DNA of 64,000 nt from an uncultured Endozoicomonas sp. (lineage in GTDB: Bacteria > Pseudomonadota > Gammaproteobacteria > Pseudomonadales > Endozoicomonadaceae): the NCBI RefSeq assembly GCF_947495845.1, contig NZ_CANMAO010000006.1, positions 1 through 64,000 on the forward strand, read 5' to 3'. The position numbers and the translations under genes are program-made. Under the pieces are notes generated by a model. The model saw nothing but the letters and a program-made list of their open reading frames with translations, made no database searches and was not told the origin of the DNA. This document shows positions 7,223-15,851 of this stretch, piece by piece. Each line of letters starts with the position of its first letter. Within the stretch, counting starts at the first letter, position 1.

Positions 7223-8272
7223 ATGATGAAACGATTAATTATTGTTCTTTGCTTATGTTTCTCTCATCCTCTTTACGCGGCAGAGTGTTCTGGCAACGCT
7301 CCTAATCTTTCAATTTATTTTGGAAATGGTATGTTCAACAACCTTGATGACTCCAATTCATCAAGGCTCATGATAAAGTATTTAACTGCACGACAGTTGC
7401 CTGAATACCGCTTGTCTTATAAAGTTGCAATCAACCATAATGAAAACCCTTTCGACCAGCTGCTCGAAGTGTCCCGGCAAAAAGCACTGCAAGATTATGG
7501 CGTTATCCTGCTCTGGCTGGCCGGTATCGAAGCGGCTCCAGATTGGTTCAGAGAAGCCCTTTCAGAAGTAGCCATCTTATATCAGTCCTTCAGCTATATT
7601 CTTGACAGAGACCTGCAAACACACGTCAGGCAATACATACAAGATATTGAACAGTGTCGTAAAGTGCTTTTGGTTGCTCACTCTCAAGGTAACTTCTATG
7701 GCAATGAAGCATGGCAACGGGTTTATAAAAGCTCTATCAACAGCCTGCCCTTTAGCCAATTAAAAGTCATGGGAATGGTATCGGTCGCAACCCCTGCCAG
7801 CTTTGTAGGAGCACCGCTCGATTACGAAGGAGATCAGCAAAAAATAACCCGTTATCTGACTCTGAATGATGATCTTGTTATCAATGTGATTCGCAGCGCC
7901 ATTATCAACCCACTGCCAGGTAACCTTGCAAACAGTAACGAAAGCAGTGACTGGAAAAATCACAGCTTTGTCGACACCTATGCCAGCGGCAACCCCAGCC
8001 AACAGGTTTTGACGAACTTTATACGATCAGTCGCGTTTAATCTTGAAAGCCTGCCTCTAAATCGGACAACACTCGATTCTTCAGCATTGGCTTCGGCCGG
8101 CTACGACCACGCCATTGGTATGCTGGAAATTGAGTTTACCCGCAGCGGGAGCGTGTACCGTTATTACGATGTGCCAGAGACCGTTTACAACAACCTGATC
8201 AGCGCAGCCTCCGCCGGCGGGTATTATAACCAGGCTATTCGCGGACAGTACCCATCTCGAAGGCTGTTCTGA
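7223..8272 (+). CDS. secreted alpha/beta-hydrolase with C-terminal KTSC domain
   Basis: A 349-residue protein with a signal peptide (LIIVLCLCFSHPLYAAEC). The central region carries a serine-hydrolase nucleophile elbow, VLLVAHSQGNFYG, near residue 155, with the preceding strand and following helix of the alpha/beta-hydrolase fold. A histidine in NHSFVDTY (near 250) is a candidate triad member. The last 60 residues match the KTSC domain: GYDHAIGMLEIEF, YRYYDVPETVYNNLI, SAGGYYNQAIRGQYPSRRL. KTSC usually occurs alone or fused to other domains and its role is unclear. GAGGATAG precedes the start. Substrate unknown; a periplasmic esterase or lipase-like role is the simplest reading. Confidence 0.75.
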   Translation: MMKRLIIVLCLCFSHPLYAAECSGNAPNLSIYFGNGMFNNLDDSNSSRLMIKYLTARQLPEYRLSYKVAINHNENPFDQLLEVSRQKALQDYGVILLWLAGIEAAPDWFREALSEVAILYQSFSYILDRDLQTHVRQYIQDIEQCRKVLLVAHSQGNFYGNEAWQRVYKSSINSLPFSQLKVMGMVSVATPASFVGAPLDYEGDQQKITRYLTLNDDLVINVIRSAIINPLPGNLANSNESSDWKNHSFVDTYASGNPSQQVLTNFIRSVAFNLESLPLNRTTLDSSALASAGYDHAIGMLEIEFTRSGSVYRYYDVPETVYNNLISAASAGGYYNQAIRGQYPSRRLF

Positions 8273-8386
8273 TGCCTGATGGCAGCTCCGTAGATCGTTA
8301 ACCCCATGGGGGTTGGCGACAGAAAAACCCGAGTGGAGCATCAGCAATCCCGTTGGGATTACCGACGGGAGGCTGTTATTCTCAGT

Positions 8387-11300
8387 TTACCCAGCCTTCA
8401 CCGGCTCAAACAACACGTTCAAATCGTCCGCTGTGATGGACGGTTTTTTCTTACCTGCATTGTCGCCATAAAGGGAATCGGCGATGGCTTTTTTCTTCTC
8501 CTTTAATTGCTGGATTTTTTCTTCCACCGTATCCTCGGTCACCAGCTTATAAACAAACACTGGCTTGTCCTGGCCAATACGATGGGCACGATCACTGGCC
8601 TGATCTTCTGCCGCCGGGTTCCACCACGGATCGTAGTGAATGACGGTATCAGCGGCGGTGAGGTTCAAACCAGTGCCGCCGGCTTTCAGGCTGATCAGGA
8701 AGACGGGCACATCGCCGTTCTGGAAGTCCTCCACCGGCTGTTTCCGATTGCGGGTTTGGCCGGTGAGTTTCACCCAGGGGATGCCCGTCGCTTTTAATTT
8801 GTCTTCGATCAGCGACAACATAGTGGTGAACTGGGAAAAAATCAGAATCTTACGACCTTCTTCCACCATGGGTTCTACCAACTCCATCAATAGGGTCAGC
8901 TTGGCAGAGTCCTTCACGGAAGCGGCCTGCTCCAGTTTGACTAAGGAAGGATCGCAACAAGCCTGACGCATTTTCAGCAGCGCATCGAGAATCACAATCT
9001 GAGAACGGGCCAAGCCTTTTTTCTCGATCTCGCTTTTTACTTTGGCTTCCATGCTGGCGCGAATGGTTTCGTAAAGATCGCGCTGTTGACCGTGAAGTTC
9101 GGTGGCACGAATAATTTCGGTTTTTGCCGGCAGTTCTTTGGCTACCAAATCTTTGGTGCGGCGTAACATAAACGGTGCTACCCGTTTTTGCAGTTTCTTC
9201 GCCTGGTCTGTATTCCCCTGTCGTTCAATGGGCGTGCGATAAAAACGGGTAAATTGATCATGGGCACCTAAAAAGCCCGGCATCAGAAAATCAAACAGCG
9301 ACCACAGTTCACCCAGATGGTTTTCCATGGGCGTGCCGGTCAAACAGAGTTTGTGTTCCGCCTGCAAGCAACGAACCGCTTTGGCTGATTTGGCTTTCGG
9401 GTTTTTCACGGCCTGGGCTTCATCTAAAACCAACAGGTGAAAGTTGATTTTCGACAGCTGTTCAAAATCCCGCTGAATCACCCCGTAACTGGTGAGCACC
9501 AGGTCGGAGTTGGCAATTTCTTCAGCATCACGACTGCTGCCGTGGTGAATATGCACTTTTAAATCTGGCGTGAAACGTGCCGCCTCGTTGCTCCAGTTGT
9601 GCAGTAAACTGGTGGGGCAAACCACCAGCGTCGGCGCAGCTGTTTCTTTGCGGCTTTTAAGCCGCTGTTTTTCCAACTGGATATGAGCCAGCGTCTGCAG
9701 GGTTTTACCAAGACCCATGTCGTCTGCCAAAATGCCGTTCAAACCGTATTCCCGCAGGAACTGCAGCCAGGAAAGACCGTGCATTTGGTAATCCCGCATA
9801 TCCGCTTGCAGGGTTTTCGCCGGTTTAACGGACTTCAGTCGTTTAAACTGTTTCAGCTTTTTGCCAATGGCCAATAGTTTTTCGCCACCGGACCAGGGCA
9901 GCCCCAACTTGTCGTACAGTTCCTGCCAGATTTCTGCGTGGTAGTTTTGGAGCTGATATTCATTAAGTGGACGATCGCCGAACAACTCCAGCAACGTGCC
10001 CGCAATCAACCCTAAACGGCCGGCCGGCAGTTGCATAAACTTTCCGCCGGGTAATGCCACAGGCACCAGCCTGTTTTCATCCATGGCTTTCAGTTCATCC
10101 ACCGGTGGCAATTGATGGATTTGCCGCGCCAGCAACGGCAGCAAATCAACAGGCTGCCCATCAATGGTGATGCCCAAGCGCAGGTTAAACCAGTTGTTCT
10201 TACCTGTTTCGTCGGACTCATCCAGCTCTGCGTACCAGTCGTCATCGCTGATGGGTTCGAACTGAAATGGGAAATTGTCGTCTATGGTGATCGTCCAGCC
10301 ATGCTCTTCCAACTCTGGAAGGCTGTTGGTCATAAAACGCAGCCAGCGATTACGGTACTCGCTACCGGAACCGGGCATCCCCATCACGAGATCGTACACA
10401 TCCAGATCCGCAATCTGATGCACCTTCTCCATATGGCTGATATGAGCCGGCTCGATGCTTTCTGGCAACATTTCAAGGTCGGCATTTTCTGCACCGGTTT
10501 GTCGGGGAATCACCTGATGATTGTTAGTATCACTGAGCGGCTTCAGGGTCTGTTCATGGCTACCAAAAGGCACTACCTGACCATCGTAGTCAAAACTTAC
10601 ACGACCACGAGCCAACACTTCATCGGCTTTTTTGCCCATGGGAATACTATCGAGGCGCAGCAAGGGTTTGGGCATTACATTGAGCACAGCGACTTTTTCA
10701 GGCAGAGCCACGGTCTGCTTTTTCGATTGCTTGCCACCTTTGCCAATGCTTTTCACACTTTTGAAAATCGTCGTCAATGCTTTGGAGGTTTCTTCAACCC
10801 CGGCTTCATCGAGCGGTGGTGCCTTTAATAAAACAGACAGCAATTCGATATCGGGCAGGCCGGTCAGATCACCGCAATGGAACGACGCGTGATGACGCTG
10901 CAAATAGTAAGGCGGCTCCGATGGAATCAACATCAGAGGATGCCCGCTGCCTGCCGCGACCAGTTGCGGAAACTGCAAACCCTGTTCATCCAGCTGCCAG
11001 CGAATTTCACCTTTTATCGCAGACTGATGCTCCAGGGGGAGTTTCAATTCACGGTCCACCACGCAACGGCCAGTGGCCATGACCTTTTCCAGCAGCTCAT
11101 GACCATCTTCACCGTTCAGGGTGATCTTGCCCTTATAGACATCCAGCTTCTTATTAATGTAGGCCAGGCGCAATATACGACGATCGTTTTCCGCCATGCT
11201 GGCCGGCCAGTTACCGTTGTGCAAACAGTTATAAGCACCACCGTATGTCGAGGGTTTGCCGTAGCCACCGTTTTTCAAATAACGGGACAGGCAAATTTGT

Positions 11301-11965
11301 ACGACCATACCGCCGTGATAACTGTTTTCCTCCAACACATAAAGCACGATATTGGTATTGCTGCTGTTTGCGGCCTCGCTCTTTTCTTTCACTTCCAGCG
11401 CATTGGCTGCGTTTTTTAAACTGCTCAACCACCGGTTGCGCTGTTGCTCCAGCTCACGGGAGCGAATGGCTGACTGATGTTCAGAGGGAACCTGAGGTGC
11501 TTTTGCCGCTGGCACATCCAACACCTCACCAATGATGGCATCAATATCCACCGGCAGCTTATTACCGTATTGCTGCTTCAGCATTTTTTTCAGTTCATCG
11601 AGTTGTGAAATGCTGACTTCTGAAGGCCCCGCATCCACAGGGCTAGCATCCTCTTCCATCATTTTATTGAGGCGATTGGCACCGTACCGCTTCTCCCCCG
11701 CCAGCAGCAGAGCCAGGGCATGTTTGCAGTTATGGCCAACCGGGCAACTGCACTCACCGATGATCGGCTCATCACTGGAAAAGTAATTAAGGAAGACATC
11801 CACTTCATAGATCTTTCGCCCACTGCCACGAACTTCGCCGTATAAAACATCGGAATCGCTATCCAGCTCAACAGAATTGACTTTGTTCTTGCGAAAATAC
11901 TCACGCCCCCGCTGCAGGGTAGTGTGCGAAAAAATCTGACTCAGGTTAACTTTCAAATCGGACAT
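8387..11965 (-). CDS. SNF2-family ATPase/helicase with N-terminal SWIM zinc finger
   Basis: A 1192-residue protein. Near residue 75 is a SWIM zinc-binding motif (CSCPVGHNCKH). A long linker follows. The SNF2 ATPase starts near residue 730: motif I ILADDMGLGKTLQTLAH, Walker B LLVLDEAQAVKNP, motif III CLTGTPMENHLGELWSL, then the helicase C-terminal lobe with ISLKAGGTGLNLTAADTVIHYDPWW and the SNF2 hallmark DRAHRIGQDKPVFVYKLV. Such proteins translocate on DNA and remodel protein-DNA or RNA-polymerase complexes; HepA/RapA is the distant paralogue. It is transcribed alone, convergent with the KTSC hydrolase, and all core motifs are intact. The physiological role of bacterial SWIM-SNF2 proteins is poorly defined. 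Confidence 0.92.
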   Translation of the reverse strand: MSDLKVNLSQIFSHTTLQRGREYFRKNKVNSVELDSDSDVLYGEVRGSGRKIYEVDVFLNYFSSDEPIIGECSCPVGHNCKHALALLLAGEKRYGANRLNKMMEEDASPVDAGPSEVSISQLDELKKMLKQQYGNKLPVDIDAIIGEVLDVPAAKAPQVPSEHQSAIRSRELEQQRNRWLSSLKNAANALEVKEKSEAANSSNTNIVLYVLEENSYHGGMVVQICLSRYLKNGGYGKPSTYGGAYNCLHNGNWPASMAENDRRILRLAYINKKLDVYKGKITLNGEDGHELLEKVMATGRCVVDRELKLPLEHQSAIKGEIRWQLDEQGLQFPQLVAAGSGHPLMLIPSEPPYYLQRHHASFHCGDLTGLPDIELLSVLLKAPPLDEAGVEETSKALTTIFKSVKSIGKGGKQSKKQTVALPEKVAVLNVMPKPLLRLDSIPMGKKADEVLARGRVSFDYDGQVVPFGSHEQTLKPLSDTNNHQVIPRQTGAENADLEMLPESIEPAHISHMEKVHQIADLDVYDLVMGMPGSGSEYRNRWLRFMTNSLPELEEHGWTITIDDNFPFQFEPISDDDWYAELDESDETGKNNWFNLRLGITIDGQPVDLLPLLARQIHQLPPVDELKAMDENRLVPVALPGGKFMQLPAGRLGLIAGTLLELFGDRPLNEYQLQNYHAEIWQELYDKLGLPWSGGEKLLAIGKKLKQFKRLKSVKPAKTLQADMRDYQMHGLSWLQFLREYGLNGILADDMGLGKTLQTLAHIQLEKQRLKSRKETAAPTLVVCPTSLLHNWSNEAARFTPDLKVHIHHGSSRDAEEIANSDLVLTSYGVIQRDFEQLSKINFHLLVLDEAQAVKNPKAKSAKAVRCLQAEHKLCLTGTPMENHLGELWSLFDFLMPGFLGAHDQFTRFYRTPIERQGNTDQAKKLQKRVAPFMLRRTKDLVAKELPAKTEIIRATELHGQQRDLYETIRASMEAKVKSEIEKKGLARSQIVILDALLKMRQACCDPSLVKLEQAASVKDSAKLTLLMELVEPMVEEGRKILIFSQFTTMLSLIEDKLKATGIPWVKLTGQTRNRKQPVEDFQNGDVPVFLISLKAGGTGLNLTAADTVIHYDPWWNPAAEDQASDRAHRIGQDKPVFVYKLVTEDTVEEKIQQLKEKKKAIADSLYGDNAGKKKPSITADDLNVLFEPVKAG

Positions 11966-12130
11966 GAAGTGGTCGCTGCCGGTGATAGGCTCAGGGATTG
12001 GTGGACAGGGGCAAATGATAAGCTGCCCACATTAATACAATCCTATGTATCGGACAACAAGCAGGCAAGGTAGGTTCAATAAACGATTGCGAAAAGGTCG
12101 ATCTATTACACTCTGAGTTTTAATCCAGGC

Positions 12131-12700
12131 TCAATCAGACGACGAACGCCCTGCATTTTTATCTTCACCGGAGTCAGCTTTGGCAATATGGTCGTTCAGC
12201 CATTTAAATTGAGACTGTAGCTCTAATGCTGCTTCAGATCGCCCTTTCAGCTTCGATAACTCTAGCTCCAAAAGCCGGATGGCATCCTCCTTCGCAGAAA
12301 CATTAGCCTGCAAATCAACAACTTGCGCATCCCGCTTAGCAAGCAGTTGTTCAAGACGTTTGATTTCTTTTTCCAGAAGCTCTTCCACTTCCTGACGATC
12401 AGCCTCAATCTGCACCACGCGCTCCTCTGCCAAAGCCACGCGTTGAGCGGCGACTTTACTGGCTTCAGCCCACATAAGCTCACCGGAACGCGTAATCGTT
12501 TGCTTCACGTCTTCCGGTATATCGATGATGGCTAATGAATGGCTGGACTGCCTGTCCCTCCACTCCCTAAAGTGTGGGCCGATATCCGAAAAGCTGCCCA
12601 CCGAGCCCAGCTCATTTCGCACCTTTTTATAAGTGGGTTTCTCACCTCGCACCAGTATTGCCTCGGCCGCGGCAAACACCGTATCTTTTTTTACTGTCAT
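12131..12700 (-). CDS. KfrA-like DNA-binding coiled-coil protein
   Basis: A 189-residue protein. Residues 1-60 match the KfrA N-terminal DNA-binding domain (VFAAAEAILVRGEKPTYKKV, SVGSFSDIGPHFREWRD). From about residue 85 to 165 there is a continuous coiled coil (EERVVQIEADRQEVEELLEK, ending LLELELSKLKGR). KfrA proteins are best known from plasmids, where they repress their own gene and may help stability. A strong AGGAGG precedes the ATG. The gene reads away from the DnaA-box cluster immediately upstream, an arrangement reminiscent of a replicon maintenance region. Confidence 0.8.
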   Translation of the reverse strand: MTVKKDTVFAAAEAILVRGEKPTYKKVRNELGSVGSFSDIGPHFREWRDRQSSHSLAIIDIPEDVKQTITRSGELMWAEASKVAAQRVALAEERVVQIEADRQEVEELLEKEIKRLEQLLAKRDAQVVDLQANVSAKEDAIRLLELELSKLKGRSEAALELQSQFKWLNDHIAKADSGEDKNAGRSSSD

Positions 12701-13276
12701 ATGCCTCCTTGCTGTAGGGTTTGTAAAACGCTACGTACACTACAATCCTGTTTTTTGGTTCGTGCCTGAGCTTTCTGCTCATTTATCGTTGTGATTTTTT
12801 AAATCGATCATAACCTGCAGATTCAAACAACTTATCAACAGGATATGCACGACTTATTTATGCACACTAAAACTTATTCACAGGCATTGCAACCCTTTGG
12901 GCGGCTGGCTGCTTAAAAAACCTAACCCATTGTATTGCAATGATTATACGAACAAGATTCGCATAGCTGTCTCGGGAAGGCAGGTATTTTACCGTGGTCT
13001 TATATGGGTAATTGACTGGAAAAGACAGCAGAAAACAGAGTTATCCACAGAATGACAGCAGGAGAAATAGAGGATTGGAGGATCAGGCAGGCGACAGAAA
13101 AAGATGTTAAATACGGTTATTCACACCTTTCATTGCTTCAGGTTTGAGGTTGTTTTTTTTACGTTATGTTTACAAGAAAATCAGCACTGGTGATTGATGG
13201 GGCTGTTGAGTTTTTCCATTGTCGAAAACGCTTCCTTGCATCGTGGGGCGCACCACATACGACTCCGGTTTTCTTT
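12701..13276. other. intergenic region containing a DnaA-box cluster
   Basis: No gene is supported here. Four exact matches to the DnaA-box consensus TTATNCACA occur, all on the + strand: TTATGCACA (12858-12866), TTATTCACA (12874-12882), TTATCCACA (13041-13049) and TTATTCACA (13117-13125). One near match, TTATCAACA, lies at 12832-12840. The density is far above chance for an 8-base-defined site in 300 bases. Possible roles are a DnaA-titration locus, a replication origin (plasmid-derived or chromosomal) or DnaA-controlled transcription of the KfrA-like gene. AT-rich stretches occur at both ends. Confidence 0.6.
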
Positions 13277-13657
13277 TCACCGGGCACTGAACGCCAGATG
13301 CAAATGCTCAATGATACGTTGGTCACGGGTAATCAACGGGCTATCGCAAAAAATGGTGTCTGCTGCAATCAACCGGTCAAAAGCGTCCCTCGTCCAGTGA
13401 GTACCGATAGCGGATTGAACCAGGCCGGCTGTTGGCGTTTTTTAGCAAATCATCCCCACATCACCATACAAATCAGCCACTATCTCCGCAGGTGTGTAGG
13501 CAATCCGACCAATCTCATATAAATATTGAAGCTCCAGCCTTGCCAGCTCAGGCAAAACAATATCATGCTGCTCAAGCTGTTCCTCAGCCAGCGGAGAAAT
13601 CTTGCTCAAATCCCCACTGTGGAGAAAGAACGCAATATGCGAATCAATCAAAACCAT
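13277..13657 (-). pseudogene. VapC-like PIN-domain toxin interrupted by an in-frame stop
   Basis: The frame reads as a 126-codon PIN-domain protein with one TAA at codon 72 (13442-13444). Before the stop are MVLIDSHIAFFLHSGD with acidic residue Asp5, and LPELARLELQYLYEIGRI with Glu42. After it, in the same frame, come GTHWTRDAFDRLIAAD, SPLITRDQRIIEHL and a normal TGA at 13277. This matches the order of a PhoD/VapC-type PIN RNase, so the break is a single nonsense change, not a frameshift. No antitoxin lies upstream on the same strand. Unless the stop is read through, the toxin is inactive. Confidence 0.8.
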
Positions 13658-13725
13658 TGCCCGATAACAATAATGTGCCACCTTATGTGTACACAATATA
13701 TTCAAGTAAGAAAGCAGGCTCAATT

Positions 13726-14049
13726 ATGCATATGTTCGGAATCAGAGACTTGCGGGAACGCAGCGGCGAGCTGACTAAAGCAGCAGAATCCGGTCATTTA
13801 TGTGTATTTACGAAAAGAGACAGACCATTTATGGTGGGTATCCCCTTCAGTGAAACCCTATTGAAAGAAGGAGTCCACACTAACCTTGCAACCCACCTTT
13901 ATGAACAGGGTATTCTGTCACCGGCAAAAGCTGCTCGACTGGCACAATGCAGTCTTGAGGAATTTATCCAAAAACTTGGCCACCTCGGCATAACGCTGAT
14001 CGATTACGATACAGAGGAATTAGACGAGGAATTAAGCAACCTTGGTTAG
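13726..14049 (+). CDS. antitoxin with Phd-like N-terminus and UPF0175 C-terminus
   Basis: A 107-residue protein. The first 50 residues (MFGIRDLRERSGELTKAAES, then LCVFTKRDRPFMVGIPFS) have the Phd/YefM antitoxin pattern. The remainder (NLATHLYEQGILSPAKAARL, then CSLEEFIQKLGHLGI, ending in an acidic tail) has the UPF0175 helix-turn-helix pattern. UPF0175 proteins are paired with DUF3368 PIN toxins, and such a toxin gene follows immediately, overlapping this stop codon. Start ATG 13726 gives the family N-terminus; the same frame is open further upstream without a homologous reason. The protein appears intact although its toxin is frameshifted. Confidence 0.75.
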   Translation: MHMFGIRDLRERSGELTKAAESGHLCVFTKRDRPFMVGIPFSETLLKEGVHTNLATHLYEQGILSPAKAARLAQCSLEEFIQKLGHLGITLIDYDTEELDEELSNLG

Positions 14050-14486
14050 CCACAGCAAGCCGCTTATTATTGCCGACAGCAGCCCACTCATTGCCTTGGC
14101 GCTGCTCAATCTACTGCCTGAATTGAACAGTCTGGCCAGTAAAATACTCTTACCAATTGCCGTAGAGAGAGTGCACACAAAATCTGTCCCTTCCCGGCGC
14201 ACAGAGGATCAAACAGGCTATCAGCACCCAGCTATTGACAGTAACCCAGGATATAGATTTACACCAATCACCAGAACTTGGCACTATTTCAGCACTGATA
14301 GATCCAGGAGAAGCACAGGCAATCGCGGTAGCCCAAATGCAACAGGGTTTGCTGCTTATAGATGATAAAGCGGGCAGACGATGCGCCAAAAGCATGGGCA
14401 TTCCCATTACTGGCAGTCTTGGTGTTATGTTAAAGCTAAAGCAGAACGGCAGAGTATCTGCCCTGAGGCCGTTATTAGAGAAGTAG
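14042..14486 (+). pseudogene. DUF3368 PIN-domain toxin, frameshifted
   Basis: The first part (TTG start at 14042) reads KPLIIADSSPLIALALLNLL, with the first PIN aspartate, up to LLPIAVER. The reading then continues in another frame with ECTQNLSLPGAQRIKQAIS, LIDPGEAQAIAVA, LLLIDDKAGRRCAKSMG and PITGSLGVMLKLKQ. These are the standard DUF3368 blocks with the remaining acidic residues. The break falls in the GA dinucleotide run at 14165-14171; one missing GA unit or one extra base would explain it. The gene overlaps the stop of the upstream antitoxin, confirming pairing. It is inactive as written unless the run varies in length. Confidence 0.8.
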
Positions 14487-14662
14487 AGCCGACACGGTTA
14501 CCGTTATTCATCACCTCTATTGGATCAAATACTTAAAATAGCAAATGAACATAATTGAAACGTTGAATCTTGCCCCCAGGAATGAATTATTCGATTCTAA
14601 ATGGCCAACTACTTACGACAGAGATCATACAAAATGAAAAACCTGACACCATTTTTTCGAGC

Positions 14663-15067
14663 TCAATGTTGGTTAGCATTGACACAAATAAGTTCAGAGT
14701 ATTTTTCAATAGCATCAAAATCACGATCTTTGTGTAAGAGAGGAAGTGCATGATGAATAGCGGTGACCGCAATGAGACAATCCACACTTTTTCGAATAGT
14801 CACGCCTTTCTTTCTGGCATTTCTATACAACATGGCAGAATCCATATATAGCTGATCTGATATCGAATAACTGGCAAGTGAAGAAAGGTAATTTTGCGTT
14901 TTTTTACATGCCTTGTCATCCCGTATACCCTGAAGTACCTCCATCAGTATGACTGGACAGGTGCCCACCCGACCTTCTTGCAACAACCTCATAAGATAGT
15001 TCACCTGTGGATTGTCGATGTCATTGAAAAAATCAACCCAAACACTGGTATCAACCATAATATCCAT
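14663..15067 (-). CDS. vapC: VapC-family PIN-domain ribonuclease toxin
   Basis: A 134-residue PIN protein with all four acidic residues: Asp6 (MVDTSVWVDFF), Glu43 (VILMEVLQGI), Asp96 (KSVDCLIA) and Asp114 (LLHKDRDFDAI). VapC toxins cleave specific RNAs, often initiator tRNA or rRNA. It directly follows vapB with no gap, so the two are co-transcribed. Unlike the two PIN genes to its left, this one is intact. Confidence 0.92.
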   Translation of the reverse strand: MDIMVDTSVWVDFFNDIDNPQVNYLMRLLQEGRVGTCPVILMEVLQGIRDDKACKKTQNYLSSLASYSISDQLYMDSAMLYRNARKKGVTIRKSVDCLIAVTAIHHALPLLHKDRDFDAIEKYSELICVNANQH

Positions 15068-15274
15068 TCAGCGGGTTTCTCTCATATCATCAAGGTTTCC
15101 CTGCCAGGCGATCTTGCCTTTTAATGACAGAATCTGCTTTTGCTTTTCCCGGCGCACCAACTCCTGTAAGGCATAGTTCACCAGTTCACGTCGCGAGCCA
15201 AGACCAGAAAGCTCAAGGGCTTCACTCATCAAATCCTGATCAATCACGATGTTGGTTCTTACGCTGGAGGACAC
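15068..15274 (-). CDS. vapB: VapB-family antitoxin
   Basis: A 68-residue antitoxin of the type paired with this VapC group. SVRTNIVIDQDLMSEALELSG is the DNA-binding strand and helix, SRRELVNYALQELVRREKQK the second helix, and the Trp-containing tail IAWQGNLDDMRETR the VapC-binding peptide. The stop is adjacent to the vapC start. It probably represses its own promoter together with VapC. Confidence 0.9.
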   Translation of the reverse strand: MSSSVRTNIVIDQDLMSEALELSGLGSRRELVNYALQELVRREKQKQILSLKGKIAWQGNLDDMRETR

Positions 15275-15545
15275 GAATACACCTTATTTAAAGATTTTGG
15301 TGTATCTATAGTAGTATGCCGAAAAACAACAATCAATTATTAGTCTCTTCAGAACTATTCCGCTTTACGACATCACAAGAAGTAGACAAGACTGAAAAGA
15401 GCAGTGGCACCACTTCGCTCGGAATACTTGAACATGGGAATATAGTTGCCATTCATGATAATGCACAATTGAATTGACAACTTGTTGACAGAGCTGGCAG
15501 AACCCGCGTGCACCTTAGTGTCATAAAAATCTAGGCTCATTATGG

Positions 15546-15662
15546 GTTTCTGGGAGGTGACACAAAACAGCCAAATAGCACCGTCATTCATCCTTGATTT
15601 TGCTGAGCTTCAGGCCGGTTTTGAGGTAAAAAAGTAACTCAATTCTGGCACCTCCCAGAAAC
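15546..15662. repeat. 14-bp inverted repeat flanking part of an IS66 remnant
   Basis: GTTTCTGGGAGGTG (15546-15559) and its exact inverse CACCTCCCAGAAAC (15649-15662) lie 89 bases apart, at the broken end of an IS66 tnpA fragment. This suggests a local inversion or nested insertion during decay. The wider stretch from 15275 to here has no supportable gene. Confidence 0.5.
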
Positions 15663-15788
15663 ACATAAAGAGCCATAACCAAATGACTTTATGGACAGCC
15701 CTTGTTGACGAGCGTATTTGGTTTGAGAAAGTCCAGATTGTTCCCACTGTTCAATATGCTGGAACCAGAATTGACGTTTATCGGACAT
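15639..15788 (-). mobile_element. IS66-family TnpA accessory protein, N-terminal fragment
   Basis: Translation from ATG 15788, preceded by a good AGGAGG, gives MSDKRQFWFQHIEQWEQSGL then SQTKYARQQGLSIKSF. This is the typical N-terminus of the small IS66 helix-turn-helix protein TnpA. The sequence then departs from the family and stops at 15639 after 49 residues; the full protein is about 100. No tnpB or tnpC follows. It is a remnant of an insertion that probably damaged neighbouring genes such as the Fic remnant. Confidence 0.75.
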
Positions 15789-15851
15789 GTTGCCTCCTGG
15801 AAATTGAGAGGCTTCAGTATCCAGTTTGGTGCTCAGGCTGGGTAGATGTAG

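Noticed and set aside
10112-10828. 238-codon + strand frame inside the SNF2 gene
   Set aside because: It is antisense to conserved helicase sequence and has no recognised domain.
13166-13522. 118-codon + strand frame over the vapC pseudogene
   Set aside because: The minus strand carries recognisable PIN-domain sequence across the same bases.
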